Positions 24,993-35,232 are shown, counted from the stretch's first letter. The stretch is 64,000 nt of DNA from Gemmatimonadota bacterium (GCA_040882465.1 JBBEBG010000022.1:44016-108015), one strand, 5' to 3'. A program made the numbers and translations. The notes: generated from the sequence alone by a model not told the origin.

Positions 24993-26361
24993 CTTCCCCC
25001 ATGAAGAAGCCCTGAAGCTTTTTCTCGCCCGTCCTGAAGCGCGCGACTTCGTCGGCGTGGGCCGCAAGGACCGCGTCCACCCACCCTTCGAGCTGCCCGG
25101 CATCCCGCACCTGCGCCAGCCCTTCCTCCTCCACGATCTCCTTCGCGCTCCGTCCGGAGTCGAGCATTTTCCGGAGCACCTCCTTCCCGACGTTCTGACT
25201 GATCGTCGCGTCGCGAACCAGGGCGATGAGCTCCGCGAGAGCCGCGGGGGCGACCGATGACCCTACCTCGATGCCCCTCTCCTTCAGCGCGGCCAGAAGC
25301 GGCCCCATGACCCAGTTCGAGGCCTGCTTGGGATCGTCCGCGGCACGCGCGACCGCCTCGAAGTAGTCCGCGAGCCCGCGCGTGGAGGTGAGAACCTCCG
25401 CGTCATAGGTAGGGAGTGCGTATTCGCGCCCGAAGCGTTCCCGGCGTGTGTGGGGAAGCTCGGGGAGTTCGCCGCGGGCCGCCTCGATCTCCGCTACGGG
25501 GATAACGAGCGGCGGAAGGTCCGGCTCGGGGAAGTACCGGTAGTCGTGGCTTTCCTCCTTCGAGCGCATCGGCCGTACTTCGCCGCGAGCGTCGTCCCAG
25601 AGGAGGGTTATGTGCTCGACCCTTCCCCCCCCGGCGACGATCTCGGACTGGCGCCTCACCTCCGCCGCGATCGCCTTCTCGACGCCCGAAAAGGAGTTCA
25701 TGTTCTTGAGCTCCGTCTTGGTGCCGAGTGCCTGCGAGCCCACGGGTCTCACCGAGACGTTCGCGTCCACGCGGAGCGAACCCTCCTCCATATTGCAGTC
25801 GGAGACGTCGAGGTACTCGAGGATCTGCTTGACCTGCTGGAGGTAGGCGCGCGCCTCTTCGGGCGTGCGCAAGTCCGGCTCGGAGACCATTTCGACGAGC
25901 GGCGTGCCGGCGCGATTCAGGTCCACGGCGGTGCCCCCAGGGACGCGGTCGTGCAGCGATTTCCCTGCGTCTTCTTCCATGTGCATCCGCCGGACCCTCA
26001 CGACCTTTTCGCCGTCGGGAAGGCGCACGCGGAATTGGCCGGTCGTCGCGAGGGGCTGTTCGAACTGCGAGATCTGGTATCCTTTCGGCAGATCCGGATA
26101 GAAGTAGTTCTTGCGGGCGAAGACGCTCGTCTCGTGCACCTCGCAATCGAAGGCGAGCGCGGCGCGCACCGCGAGCGTCACCGCATGGCCATTCATCGTG
26201 GGAAGGGCCCCCGGAAGCCCGAGGCACACGGGGCAGACGTTCGTATTCGGTGCGTCGCCGAAGCGGGTCGAGTCCCCGCAGAAAAGCTTCCGCTCCGTGC
26301 GAAGCTGGATGTGGACCTCCAGCCCGATGACCGCCTCGAGCGCACCGGCGCCTGCGCTCAT
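24919..26361 (-). CDS. gatB: Asp-tRNA(Asn)/Glu-tRNA(Gln) amidotransferase subunit B
   Basis: A 480-residue GatB that activates misacylated Glu-tRNA(Gln) or Asp-tRNA(Asn) for amidation. The start [20 protein letters not shown], the [20 protein letters not shown] segment, the [13 protein letters not shown] segment and the C-terminal YqeY-like tail domain ([20 protein letters not shown]) are clear. The ATG at 26361 overlaps the gatA stop. Its 3' end overlaps the convergent phospholipase-like gene by 74 bases. Confidence 0.96.
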   Translation of the reverse strand: MSAGAGALEAVIGLEVHIQLRTERKLFCGDSTRFGDAPNTNVCPVCLGLPGALPTMNGHAVTLAVRAALAFDCEVHETSVFARKNYFYPDLPKGYQISQFEQPLATTGQFRVRLPDGEKVVRVRRMHMEEDAGKSLHDRVPGGTAVDLNRAGTPLVEMVSEPDLRTPEEARAYLQQVKQILEYLDVSDCNMEEGSLRVDANVSVRPVGSQALGTKTELKNMNSFSGVEKAIAAEVRRQSEIVAGGGRVEHITLLWDDARGEVRPMRSKEESHDYRYFPEPDLPPLVIPVAEIEAARGELPELPHTRRERFGREYALPTYDAEVLTSTRGLADYFEAVARAADDPKQASNWVMGPLLAALKERGIEVGSSVAPAALAELIALVRDATISQNVGKEVLRKMLDSGRSAKEIVEEEGLAQVRDAGQLEGWVDAVLAAHADEVARFRTGEKKLQGFFMGEVMKSSRGKADPGEVARLLARKLAP

Positions 26362-27833
26362 CGTGCCTCCTCGAGCAGGGACTCCAGCGCGAGAGCGGCC
26401 CCGATCATCTTGGGTTCTTCCCACATGGGAGCGAGAAACTGGCCACCCACCGGGAGCCCATCCACCGCACCGACCGGTAGAGAGAGGCCGGGAATTCCGG
26501 CGAGATTCGCGGTCACGGTGAAGATGTCGGAGAGGTACATCGAGACCGGATCGTCGGTGCGCTCGCCGAGAGGAAAGGCGGGGGTCGGCGAGGTCGGAGT
26601 GAAGAGGAGGTCCACTCCCTCCGCCCAGACGCGGCCGAAGTCGCTCGCCACGAGGGACCTCACGCGCTGCGCGCGGCCGTAATACGCTTCGTAGTAGCCG
26701 GCGGACAACGCGAACGTCCCGAGCATGATGCGCCGCACGACCTCCGCGCCGAAGCCGCGCGTGCGCGTCTCCTCGTAAACCGCCCGGGCGGAGTCGGCGC
26801 CCGGCGCCCGCGATCCATACCGGACGCCGTCGAATCGGGCCAGATTCGAAGATGCCTCGGCGGGAGCGAGGATATAATACGCGGGAACCGCGAACTTCGT
26901 GTGAGGGAGGGAGACCTCTCGCACGACCGCGCCGGCCTCCTCCAACCGTCCGAGCGCCTCCCGGCAGAGCCTTTGAACCGCAGGGTCCAGCTCCTTCGCG
27001 AAATACTCGCGAGGGAGGCCGACGGTGAGGCCGCGCACGCCCCGCCCCCGCGCCCCGAGAAAATCGGGAACGGGGAGGGGCGCGGAGGTCGCGTCCCGCG
27101 GATCGTGACCGGCAATGGCCTGGAGAAGGAGCGCCGCGTCCTCGACGGTTCGCCCGATGGTCCCGACCTGGTCCAGGGAAGATGCGTACGCGACGAGGCC
27201 GTAGCGGCTGACCCGCCCGTACGTGGGCTTGATCCCGACCACCCCGCACAGGGAGGCGGGCTGGCGCACCGAGCCCCCGGTATCGGAACCGAGAGCGCAG
27301 GGGACGATTCCAGCTGCGACGGCCGCGGCCGACCCCCCGGAGCTTCCCCCGGGCACCCGGGAACGGTCGCGAGGATTCCGGGTGGGGCCGAAGCCGGAAT
27401 TCTCCGTGGACGACCCCATCGCGAACTCGTCCATGTTGGTTTTCCCCACGATGACTCCTCCCGCGCTGCGGAGTCGCCGCACGACGGTCGCTTCGTAGGG
27501 GGAGACGTATCCCTCCAGAATTCGGGAGGCGCAGGTCGTGGGAAAGTCGAAGGCGCAGAGATTGTCCTTTACGGCGACAGGGACTCCGGCGAGGAGAGGA
27601 GGCCCCTTCGGCCCGCCCTTTCCGGAACGGCCGCCCCCATCGAGATCATCCCCTGTCGCGGCGCCCCCGCCCATGGCCGCCGAATCGGCCAGGGCCAAAA
27701 AGGCATGCAGCGGTGTGTCCTCCGACTCCGCCCGGCGTGCGCGATCGAGGGCTGCGTTCGCGAACCGGAGGGGATCACCTCCGGCCGTCCCGACCGCCCC
27801 CACGATCTCCCGTACGCCAGGGGACTCGCTCAA
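26358..27833 (-). CDS. gatA: Glu-tRNA(Gln) amidotransferase subunit A
   Basis: A 491-residue amidase that releases ammonia from glutamine for GatB. The Ser-cisSer-Lys centre is visible: AVKDNL (Lys), [12 protein letters not shown] and [12 protein letters not shown]. The start is a TTG at 27833 that overlaps the gatC stop as TTGA, with GGGAGG six bases upstream. A longer frame upstream overlaps gatC and is not family-like. Confidence 0.95.
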   Translation of the reverse strand: MSESPGVREIVGAVGTAGGDPLRFANAALDRARRAESEDTPLHAFLALADSAAMGGGAATGDDLDGGGRSGKGGPKGPPLLAGVPVAVKDNLCAFDFPTTCASRILEGYVSPYEATVVRRLRSAGGVIVGKTNMDEFAMGSSTENSGFGPTRNPRDRSRVPGGSSGGSAAAVAAGIVPCALGSDTGGSVRQPASLCGVVGIKPTYGRVSRYGLVAYASSLDQVGTIGRTVEDAALLLQAIAGHDPRDATSAPLPVPDFLGARGRGVRGLTVGLPREYFAKELDPAVQRLCREALGRLEEAGAVVREVSLPHTKFAVPAYYILAPAEASSNLARFDGVRYGSRAPGADSARAVYEETRTRGFGAEVVRRIMLGTFALSAGYYEAYYGRAQRVRSLVASDFGRVWAEGVDLLFTPTSPTPAFPLGERTDDPVSMYLSDIFTVTANLAGIPGLSLPVGAVDGLPVGGQFLAPMWEEPKMIGAALALESLLEEAR

Positions 27834-28144
27834 GCCGCGCCTCCCCCCCCGTCGAGGGCCGGAAGCCGCGGCACGACGAAGAAGCCGTCCACCCACTCCG
27901 GGGCACGATCGCCCGGCGCGCCCGCCGAGAGGTGATCCGGTCCCAGCTTCGGGTCCCTGAAGGGGAGCGAGCCGGAGCGCCACGGCTCGAACCCCTCCAC
28001 GGCCGAAGTGTCCACCTCTTCGAGGCTCCGGATGTGCTCCAGGATCCCGTTCAGCTCGTCGGTGAGGCGCGCCACGGACAACTCGCCTGGATGCAGCCGC
28101 GCGAGTTCGGCGATCTTTCGGACATCTTCCTGCGAAACACCCAT
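27830..28144 (-). CDS. gatC: Asp/Glu-tRNA amidotransferase subunit C
   Basis: A 104-residue GatC that stabilises the GatA-GatB contact. The opening [19 protein letters not shown] and the [17 protein letters not shown] segment are typical. It begins the gatCAB operon (gene order C-A-B), 10 bases after the pcrA stop. Confidence 0.92.
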   Translation of the reverse strand: MGVSQEDVRKIAELARLHPGELSVARLTDELNGILEHIRSLEEVDTSAVEGFEPWRSGSLPFRDPKLGPDHLSAGAPGDRAPEWVDGFFVVPRLPALDGGGGAA

Positions 28145-28154
28145 GGCCCCCTCC

Positions 28155-30461
28155 TCAGAAGTCGCGTTCGAGCCCCGCGTAACGAGCGAGAAGGCGTTTC
28201 CTCCCCACTGTTTCGAAGTCCACGGTCACCTTGACGTCGTCCCCGAAGCCGGCCACCTCGACGACCTTCCCGGACCCGAAAGTGGCGTGACTCACCCGCT
28301 CTCCGGGTCGAAGATGGGGAAGGTCCTGATTCAACTCTTCGTCGAAGCCCCTCTCCTCGGAGGCGCGCCGGGCGGAGGCGCGCGCAGCGTTTCCGAAGGC
28401 ATCGGGCTCGCGCGTCCGGTAAGAGGAGTCGCCGCGCATTCGATAGGCGGCGTCCTCCCGTTGGACCCGCGGCGAAACCCGGGAGTCGAGAAGCGCCTCC
28501 GGGACGTCCTCGACGAAGGACGAGAGGGTCCCGGCCATGTATCCCCCTGCGCGACGCCGCTCCCGCGCCCAGGTCATACAAAGTCGGTCCCGCGCGCGTG
28601 TGATTCCGACGTAGAAGAGGCGGCGCTCCTCTTCGAGCTGGGCGGGCTCGTCGTAGGCGCGGGCGAGGGGAAATAGTCCCTCCTCGAGTCCGGCGATGGT
28701 GACGGAGGGGTACTCGAGCCCCTTTGCGTTGTGCAGCGTCATCAGGGTGACCGCATCCCCCTCCGGGTCGTGTCGGTCAATGTCGGTGACGAGCGCAACC
28801 CGCTGTAGGAAAAGATCGAGCTCGGTGAAGTGCTCCGGGGGAGCTCCTTCCCACTCTTCGACCACCTCCGCCTCGAACTCCATCGCGCCGGCGATCAGCT
28901 CTTTCACATTCTCCATCCGGTCCGTCCCCTCCGGGCCCTCGGCACGGAGGATCGTCATGAGATCGAGCGCTTCCACCAGCTCCTCGATCAGGGGCCCCAC
29001 CGCGAGGCGCTTCGCGCGGGCGGCGAAATCGGCCACGAGGCGCGCGAAGAGCGCCAGGCCTCGCGCCGCCGCTGCGGGGAGATCGGGAACTTCGCTTCCC
29101 ATCGCGGCGGCCTCCAGGTACGAGAGCCCACGTTGCGCGGCCCACTCCTTGAGGCGGCCCAGACTCGTGGGGCCGATCCCGCGGCGCGGAACGTTCACGA
29201 CGCGCTCGAAGGCGGCCATGTCGCGGGGATTCGAGATCAGGCGCAGATAGCCGAGAACGTCCTGAATTTCTCTCCGCTCGTAAAAGCGCACGCCGCCGAC
29301 GATCTGGTACGGAATGCCCCGAGTCCGAAACGCATCCTCGAGCGCCCGCGACTGGGCGTTCGTCCGGTAGAGGATGGCGGCATCGCGGTACCGATCCAGC
29401 TCGCCGGCGCGGAGACGCATCTCGACCTCGTCCGCGATCCACCCCGCCTCGTCCCGTTCGTCGCGGGTCTCCACGAGGACGATTCGCGTCCCCTCCTCCC
29501 GCTCCGTGTGAAGGGTTTTCGCCTTTCGCTGGGTGTTGCGCCCAATCACCTCGTTCGCCGCACGGAGGATCGTTCCCGTGGAGCGGTAGTTCCGCTCGAG
29601 CCGGACGACCGCCGCCCCCGGAAAGGTCGTCTCGAAATCGAGGATGTTTCGGATGTCGGCGCCGCGCCATCCGTAGATGGACTGATCGTCGTCCCCGACG
29701 ACCATGAGATTGTGGTGCCCGCGCGCGAGCGCCTCGAGGAAACGGAATTGTGCGTGGTTCGTGTCCTGGTATTCGTCCACCAGGATGAAGGCGAAGCGCT
29801 CCTGATAACGCGCGAGGACGTCGGGGTGCGTCTGGAAGAGCTCGACGGGCTTCACCAACAGGTCGTCGAAGTCGAAGGCGTTTTGCTCGCGGAGCGAGGC
29901 CTGGTACTTCGGATAGATCCCGGCGACGGTGCGTGCCAGAAGGTCGAACCCCTCGCCGTGCCTCTGGGAGAACTTCTCCGGCGAGACGAGCTGGTTCTTC
30001 GCGTCGCTGATGAGGGCGCGCACCGCTTTGGGATTCCACCGCTTCGGATCCACCTGCGCGGCCTCCATCACACGTTGAATCTCCCGGAGGCTCTCTTCCG
30101 CGTCGAAGATCGTGAAGGTTGGGTTCCATCCCAGCAGGCCGGCGTGCCGGCGGAGGAGCCGCGCGCCGATCGAGTGGAAGGTTCCGATCCAGGCCCCTGC
30201 CGGTTCGGATCCGAGAAGCCCCTCGATTCGGTCCCGCATTTCTCCCGCGGCCTTGTTCGTGAAGGTGACCGCGAGAATCCGGTCCGGGCGGACGCCGTGA
30301 TCCCGGATCAGGCGCGTCACGCGCATGGTTAGCACACGCGTCTTACCCGACCCGGCTCCGGCGAGAACGAGGAGTGGCCCCTCGACGTGCTCGACGGCGG
30401 CGGCCTGTTCTGGATTCAGCGCCTCGCGGGACCGATGCGGAGTGTCGATCGTGGAAGTCAA
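28155..30461 (-). CDS. pcrA: ATP-dependent DNA helicase PcrA/UvrD
   Basis: A 768-residue superfamily 1A helicase for repair and removal of RecA or stalled polymerases. Motif Ia/I AGAGSGKTRVL, motif II VDEYQDTN, motif III GDDDQSIYGWRGA, motif IV ERNYRST and motif VI FYVGITRARDRL are in order. The C-terminus keeps the Tudor-like domain SHATFGSGKVVEV that binds RNA polymerase in PcrA. The start is a TTG at 30461 that overlaps the histidine-kinase stop (TTGA), so it depends on coupling. Confidence 0.95.
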   Translation of the reverse strand: MTSTIDTPHRSREALNPEQAAAVEHVEGPLLVLAGAGSGKTRVLTMRVTRLIRDHGVRPDRILAVTFTNKAAGEMRDRIEGLLGSEPAGAWIGTFHSIGARLLRRHAGLLGWNPTFTIFDAEESLREIQRVMEAAQVDPKRWNPKAVRALISDAKNQLVSPEKFSQRHGEGFDLLARTVAGIYPKYQASLREQNAFDFDDLLVKPVELFQTHPDVLARYQERFAFILVDEYQDTNHAQFRFLEALARGHHNLMVVGDDDQSIYGWRGADIRNILDFETTFPGAAVVRLERNYRSTGTILRAANEVIGRNTQRKAKTLHTEREEGTRIVLVETRDERDEAGWIADEVEMRLRAGELDRYRDAAILYRTNAQSRALEDAFRTRGIPYQIVGGVRFYERREIQDVLGYLRLISNPRDMAAFERVVNVPRRGIGPTSLGRLKEWAAQRGLSYLEAAAMGSEVPDLPAAAARGLALFARLVADFAARAKRLAVGPLIEELVEALDLMTILRAEGPEGTDRMENVKELIAGAMEFEAEVVEEWEGAPPEHFTELDLFLQRVALVTDIDRHDPEGDAVTLMTLHNAKGLEYPSVTIAGLEEGLFPLARAYDEPAQLEEERRLFYVGITRARDRLCMTWARERRRAGGYMAGTLSSFVEDVPEALLDSRVSPRVQREDAAYRMRGDSSYRTREPDAFGNAARASARRASEERGFDEELNQDLPHLRPGERVSHATFGSGKVVEVAGFGDDVKVTVDFETVGRKRLLARYAGLERDF

Positions 30462-31663
30462 CGGCGAGTGGAAGATTCGGAATCGGTTCGATGGACCGGA
30501 AGGCGAAGCTGAAAGGTGGACCCACCGGGCCCGCTCTCCAATAGCTCGATGCGCCCCCCGTGGATCCGCTCCACGATCCGGCGGGCGAGGGAGAGGCCTA
30601 CGCCCCATCCCCCGGACTTCGTCGTCGCGCCCGGCTCGAAGAGCCGCTCGCGGATCTCCGGATCCACACCCGGTCCCGTATCCTGCACCTGCAAGGTGAC
30701 CCAACCGGGATCCGCGGGAAAGGCCCGCACCGTGATACTCCCTCCGCGGCCCGCGAGGGCATCGAGGGCATTCTTCACGACGTTCTCGAGGGCCCAGGTC
30801 AGGAGAACGTCGTTTCCCTGGATGGGGGGAAGGTTCGGCTCGGCCATGACGCGGAGGTGGATCTCGGGGCCGCGCCGCGGGATGCGGGCCGCGAGGTAGC
30901 GTTCGGTGGCGTTGAGGACGTCGTCGAGCGCGAGGGGCTCGAGCGGAGTCCGTCGCCCGATCAGCTCGAAGCGCCGGCTCACTCGCTCGAGCCGCTCCAC
31001 ATCCGTACCGATTTCCGCCGCGATCTCCTTTTCATCCACCGGACCCGGGCGCTCGGTGTCCTGGAGCGCGAGAACCTCGAGCCAGCCCTTGAGCGAAGAG
31101 ATCGGCGTCCCCAGCTGATGCGCGAGCTCGCGGGCCATCGCGGTCCAGGCACGGTCCGTCGCCGCCTCCCTCTGCGCGCGGATGACGAGCCACCCGGTCA
31201 CGAGAGTGAGGAGAAGTCCGGCGACCTGGAACCATGGCACCCAGCGCAGCCGGCGAAGCTCGGGGGGATCCCCGAAATGCACGAGCTGGATCCCGGGGTC
31301 GCCCACGGGAGGGCGGCGTGCGTCGAGGGATGATGCGTATTCTCGCACCCGGGCCTGTCCCTCCGGGGACGCAAGGTCGAATTCGAAGGGGAGATTCACG
31401 GCGGAGAGCACGGTGTCCCCTCGCCCCGTCAGGACGAGCGGCACCCCCGAACCCACCACGATCGTCTGGAGCCGGGTAAGCGCCTGTTCCGGGCCGAATG
31501 CGCTCGGGTCGGCGAGCCCCGCCTGGACCTCGGAGTACATCCGGGTCATCGTGGCGGTTTCCGCCCGGAAGGCGCGCACGAGTTGCTCCGAATAGGCGAG
31601 ATACCAGCCGAGGATGGCGAGGAAGAGCGTCGCCAGAACCAGGGACCACCGCTGGCTTGACAT
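30458..31663 (-). CDS. Sensor histidine kinase (HisKA/HATPase)
   Basis: A 401-residue kinase with two membrane helices (about 8-25 and 143-160) enclosing a periplasmic sensor of about 115 residues. The phosphoacceptor His lies in MARELAHQLGTPISSLKGW; the ATP domain has ENVVKNALDAL (N box), DTGPGVDP (G1) and GWGVGLSLARRI (G2). No response regulator lies next to it on this strand; a receiver protein is coded 2 kb away on the other strand. It is cotranscribed with pcrA. Confidence 0.92.
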   Translation of the reverse strand: MSSQRWSLVLATLFLAILGWYLAYSEQLVRAFRAETATMTRMYSEVQAGLADPSAFGPEQALTRLQTIVVGSGVPLVLTGRGDTVLSAVNLPFEFDLASPEGQARVREYASSLDARRPPVGDPGIQLVHFGDPPELRRLRWVPWFQVAGLLLTLVTGWLVIRAQREAATDRAWTAMARELAHQLGTPISSLKGWLEVLALQDTERPGPVDEKEIAAEIGTDVERLERVSRRFELIGRRTPLEPLALDDVLNATERYLAARIPRRGPEIHLRVMAEPNLPPIQGNDVLLTWALENVVKNALDALAGRGGSITVRAFPADPGWVTLQVQDTGPGVDPEIRERLFEPGATTKSGGWGVGLSLARRIVERIHGGRIELLESGPGGSTFQLRLPVHRTDSESSTRR

Positions 31664-31681
31664 GGCGGGGGCGGCCGCGGG

Positions 31682-32959
31682 CTAGGGCGCCAGCCGCTCG
31701 AGCCCCATCCGGTCGCGGAGGGCATCGGGAATCGTCACGCCCCCCGTTTCCTCCTGGTAGGTCTCGAGGAGAGCGACCATGAGTCGCGGGAGGGCGAGAG
31801 CGGATCCGTTCAGCGTATGCACGAACGCGGGCTTCTCGCCCGGAGCCGGGCGGAAGCGGAGGTCGGCCCGCCGGGCCTGGAAGTCCCCGCAATTCGAACA
31901 GCTCGACACCTCGAGCCACTGCTCGACTCCCGGAGCCCACACCTCGAGGTCGTAGGTCATGGTCGCCGCGAAGCCCAGGTCCCCCGCCGCGAGGCGGACG
32001 ACGCGGTACGCGAGTCCCAGGTGTTGGAGGACTGCTTCGGCTTCCCGCGTGAGCTCCTCCAGCGCTTCCCCGCTCCGCTCCGGGCGCTCGTAACGGACGA
32101 GCTCGACCTTATCGAACTGATGCACGCGGAGAAGGCCGCGCGTGTCTTTTCCGGCCGCCCCCGCCTCCCTGCGGAAGCAGGGAGAATAGGCCGTGTACCG
32201 CATCGGAAGGCGCTCGGCCGAGAGGAGCTCCCCCCGATGGAGGTTGGTGACCGGGACCTCCGCCGTCGGGATGAGCCAGAGGTCGTCCCGCGCGGTGACG
32301 TAGGACTCCTCTTCGAACTTGGGAAGCTGACCCGTCCCTGTGAGGGTTTCCCGGGTCACGAGGTACGGGATCCTCAGCTCCTCGTAGCCATGCTCGCGCA
32401 CATGCAGGTTCAGCATCCAGTTGATCAGCTCGCGCTGTAAGCGGGCGCCCTGGCCACGGAGGATGGGAAAACCGGAGCCGGAAACACGCGCTCCGCGCTC
32501 GAGGTCGAGAATTCCCAGAGCCTCACCGATCTCCCAATGAGGCCGCGCGGGAAAGGGGTGCTTCCGCGGCGTTCCCCATTCCCGGACGATCACATTCGCT
32601 TCCGGACCGCCCGAAGCTACTTCCTCCGAAGGGAGGTTCGGGATCCCGAGGAGGATCTCGTCGATCCGGGCTTCGTGCCCCGCGACCGACTTTTCCAGGG
32701 CTCCGATCTCGGCGGCGACCTCCTGCATCTCGGCGATCAATTCCGAAGCGTCCTGCCCGGCACGCTTGAGCTCGGCGATCCCCTTGGAGGCTTCGTTTCG
32801 CGCTGCGCGAAGGGTATCCCCACGGGTGATGGCCTCCCGCCTTTCTCCGTCCAGGGCCAGGATCTCGGCTACGGCCTGGGCACCGCCGGCCTCGCCCCGC
32901 CGACCGAGCCCCTCGCGGATACGGTCGGGGTCGGAGCGGATCGCTTTCAGATCCAGCAT
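31682..32959 (-). CDS. serS: Seryl-tRNA synthetase
   Basis: A 425-residue class II synthetase. The N-terminal helical hairpin that binds the long variable arm of tRNA(Ser) spans about 25-105; motif 2 is in FRREAGAAGKDTRGLLRVHQ and motif 3 in the C-terminal GSALALPRLMVALLE. The start at 32959 is MLDLKAIRSDPD, typical of the family. Confidence 0.97.
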   Translation of the reverse strand: MLDLKAIRSDPDRIREGLGRRGEAGGAQAVAEILALDGERREAITRGDTLRAARNEASKGIAELKRAGQDASELIAEMQEVAAEIGALEKSVAGHEARIDEILLGIPNLPSEEVASGGPEANVIVREWGTPRKHPFPARPHWEIGEALGILDLERGARVSGSGFPILRGQGARLQRELINWMLNLHVREHGYEELRIPYLVTRETLTGTGQLPKFEEESYVTARDDLWLIPTAEVPVTNLHRGELLSAERLPMRYTAYSPCFRREAGAAGKDTRGLLRVHQFDKVELVRYERPERSGEALEELTREAEAVLQHLGLAYRVVRLAAGDLGFAATMTYDLEVWAPGVEQWLEVSSCSNCGDFQARRADLRFRPAPGEKPAFVHTLNGSALALPRLMVALLETYQEETGGVTIPDALRDRMGLERLAP

Positions 32960-32978
32960 CAGTGGGTCGCCGCTCCCC

Positions 32979-33539
32979 TCAATCCGGCGGGACGAGGCTA
33001 CGGTTGTTACAGTCCGGGCTCACGTCGTGGAGGAACCGAAGGGTGCCGGCTGCTAGGTCGATCTCGATCGGTTCGATCTTTCCGAAAAAGAAGCAGAACT
33101 GCCCGAAAAATCCCGGTTGCTGGTGGGTACGGATCACATAGACGGTGCCGAGGGCCACGGGAACGGGCTCCCGCGTCGAATACACGAGCGTATCGGAGGG
33201 CGCTTCGATCACATTCGCGAACTCCGTGCCGGGGATCGGGGCGATCGCGGCCCGCGAAATGACACCGAGCCCCTGGGGAGGGACCAGCACCATCGTCCCA
33301 TCCACCCGGTCGAGCGCGAAGTCCCATCGGCCCTGCGCATTGGGGTCCTCCAAGATCACGCCGCGGCGTTCCAGCATGTTGAAGGCCGTGGAGCGGAGAA
33401 CCCCCTCGGGCTCTCGATCGATCGAGTAGAGAACCTGCTCGAGCGGGTTTTCTTCCCACCGCACCAAGAAGTCGTTTCCCTCGCACGCGGCGAGGAGAAG
33501 GCCCAAGGCCACAAGGCATCCGATGAACCGGTTCTTCAC
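32979..33539 (-). CDS. Lipoprotein of unknown function
   Basis: A 186-residue protein starting from a GTG at 33539 (MKNRFIGCLVALGLLLAAC), with a lipobox whose Cys is residue 19. The rest is predicted soluble and shows no family I recognise. A longer frame upstream is basic and not protein-like. It shares a transcript with serS, 19 bases away, and has its own promoter. Confidence 0.7.
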   Translation of the reverse strand: MKNRFIGCLVALGLLLAACEGNDFLVRWEENPLEQVLYSIDREPEGVLRSTAFNMLERRGVILEDPNAQGRWDFALDRVDGTMVLVPPQGLGVISRAAIAPIPGTEFANVIEAPSDTLVYSTREPVPVALGTVYVIRTHQQPGFFGQFCFFFGKIEPIEIDLAAGTLRFLHDVSPDCNNRSLVPPD

Positions 33540-33592
33540 AGCCGGCTGGGCTCCCGCGGGTCGGGGGAAACGAAGTCCAGGGAGGAGCGACA

Positions 33593-33622
33593 AGACTACC
33601 CGGAATCCAGAGACGGTGTCAA
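33593..33622 (-). promoter_or_regulatory. Promoter for the lipoprotein-serS unit
   Basis: A perfect TTGACA (33617-33622) is followed after 18 bases by TAGTCT (33593-33598) on the minus strand. Transcription would begin near 33586, about 47 bases before the GTG. It is back to back with a plus-strand promoter. Confidence 0.5.
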
Positions 33623-33643
33623 CCCCGGAAAGCCCCGGATTTC

Positions 33644-33672
33644 TTGACTTTACACCGTTCGCCGAGTAGGTT
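33644..33672 (+). promoter_or_regulatory. Promoter for the receiver-manC-glmU-like-walJ unit
   Basis: TTGACT (33644-33649), 17-base spacer, TAGGTT (33667-33672). The start of transcription would be near 33679, just before a perfect inverted repeat. Confidence 0.5.
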
Positions 33673-33694
33673 CCGCCCCGCGTCTTCACGGAGC

Positions 33695-33713
33695 CGGACG
33701 GACGCTCCGTCCG
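33695..33713 (+). repeat. Perfect 8-bp inverted repeat in the 5' leader
   Basis: Arms at 33695-33702 and 33706-33713 with a 3-base centre, located about 50 bases before the receiver-domain start. It could be an operator or an RNA hairpin; there is no T-tract. Confidence 0.4.
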
Positions 33714-33761
33714 AGCAGATCGTCGCAAGAATTGACCGTCCGACCCCCGACCGGGACGCCT

Positions 33762-34163
33762 ATGGCGGAATCGTCGCTTCCTCCGGCCGGATCCCTTCGA
33801 CTTCTCCTGGCCGAAGACGAACCCCACATCCGCCGGGTCCTCGTGACCCTCCTCGAAGGCTGGGGATTTCACCTGCATCCGGTCGCCGACGGGACCGCTG
33901 CGCTCGCCGCGGTCCGCGGGAACGACCACTACGACTTGATCCTCCTCGATATCGTGATGCCCGGCGCGACGGGGCTCGAGGTCCTGACAGAAGTGCGCTC
34001 ACTCCCCGGAAGAAAGGACACGCCGGTCATCATCCTGACGGCGAAAGGGCAGGACGCCGACCGGGAGCGCGCCTTCGCGCTCGGTGCGGATGACTTTCTC
34101 ACCAAGCCCTTCAGCCCGAAGAAACTCCTGAACCGCGTGGATGAGCTCCTTGCCCGAAGGTGA
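33762..34163 (+). CDS. Stand-alone response-regulator receiver protein
   Basis: A 133-residue single receiver domain with the acidic pocket AEDE, phosphoacceptor Asp63 in LLDIVMPG, Thr in ILTAKG and Lys in KPFSPKKL. There is no output domain, so it should act by protein contact, as CheY or Spo0F do. An ATG at 33762 is preferred to a TTG at 33732. It overlaps the next gene by 23 bases. Confidence 0.9.
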   Translation: MAESSLPPAGSLRLLLAEDEPHIRRVLVTLLEGWGFHLHPVADGTAALAAVRGNDHYDLILLDIVMPGATGLEVLTEVRSLPGRKDTPVIILTAKGQDADRERAFALGADDFLTKPFSPKKLLNRVDELLARR

Positions 34164-35232
34164 TCCTCACCTCCGCGTCGTGATCCTCGCGGGCGGAATC
34201 GGATCTCGTTTTTGGCCCGCCAGTCTCCCTTCGCGACCGAAGCCCCTTCTTGCCCTTGGCCGTTCGGACCGCCCGCTCCTGGTCGAGACCGTCGAGAGGG
34301 CGTTGGCCCTCGCGCCCGTCGAACACGCCGCGATCCTCGCGGGGGAGCACCTTGCCGCCCCCTTCCTCAGCGCCCTTCCGGGTTTCCCGTCCGAGCAGCT
34401 CTGGATCGAACCTCGCGCCCGCGGAACGGCCCCGGTGCTCGCCTGGGCGGCCCACCGGATCCTCCGGGTCGATCCGAAGGGAGTGATGGTGTCCCTGCAC
34501 TCCGACCACGTCGTATTTCCCGAAGCGACCTTTCTCTCCGACGTGCGAGGGGGCGCCTCCCTCGCGGCGCGGGAGGACCTGCTTCTGACGATCGCCGCCA
34601 CCCCAGACCGTCCGGAGACCGGATACGGATACCTTCGCCCGGGCGCGCCGCTCGCCTCGAATGCCGGGGAACCGGAGGCGTTCCGCTTGGACGCTTTCGT
34701 GGAGAAGCCCGACGAGGCGACGGCGCGGGACTACATAGCCCGCGGTTACCTCTGGAATACGGGGATCTTCATCTTTCCCGTCGCGCGGTTCCTCGAAGAG
34801 ATCCGACTGCACGCCCCGGAGATCGGGGACCGGCTCGAGCTCCTGGACGGCAACGAGGACGGGCGATTCTTCGACGAGGTTCCCTCCATTTCCGTGGATG
34901 AGGCCGTCATGGCGCGCAGCGGCCGAGCCGGCGCACTGCGGGCGAGTTTCTCCTGGGACGACGTCGGCGGGTGGGAGGCGCTGACGCGGACCCTCACCCT
35001 CGATCCGATGGGAAACGCCTTCCATGGCGACGTGCATGCTCTCGACACACGGACGACCGTGGCCTGGGCGGAGGACGGGCCGATCGTCCTCTTCGGGGTC
35101 GAAGGGTTGGTCGTCGTGCGTTCGGGCGGAGTGACCCTGGTCACCTCCCGTGAACGGGCTCCCCGGCTCAAGGAGCTCCTCGCCGAACTCCCGGCTGAGC
35201 TCCGCGAGGGAGCGGCGGGAGGGGAAGGATGA
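34141..35232 (+). CDS. manC: Mannose-1-phosphate guanylyltransferase
   Basis: A 363-residue nucleotidyltransferase that makes GDP-mannose from GTP and mannose-1-phosphate for polysaccharides. The signature ILAGGIGSRFWPASLPSRPK, the metal-binding SLHSDH, the TGYGYLRPG and the FVEKPD segments are present. The fused mannose-6-phosphate isomerase domain of long ManC proteins is absent. The start lies 23 bases inside the receiver gene. Confidence 0.9.
   Translation: MSSLPEGDPHLRVVILAGGIGSRFWPASLPSRPKPLLALGRSDRPLLVETVERALALAPVEHAAILAGEHLAAPFLSALPGFPSEQLWIEPRARGTAPVLAWAAHRILRVDPKGVMVSLHSDHVVFPEATFLSDVRGGASLAAREDLLLTIAATPDRPETGYGYLRPGAPLASNAGEPEAFRLDAFVEKPDEATARDYIARGYLWNTGIFIFPVARFLEEIRLHAPEIGDRLELLDGNEDGRFFDEVPSISVDEAVMARSGRAGALRASFSWDDVGGWEALTRTLTLDPMGNAFHGDVHALDTRTTVAWAEDGPIVLFGVEGLVVVRSGGVTLVTSRERAPRLKELLAELPAELREGAAGGEG

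Noticed and set aside
32979..33929. 316-codon frame as the full lipoprotein
   Set aside because: The first 130 codons cross the promoter region and the divergent receiver gene; the signal peptide and lipobox begin at the GTG at 33539.
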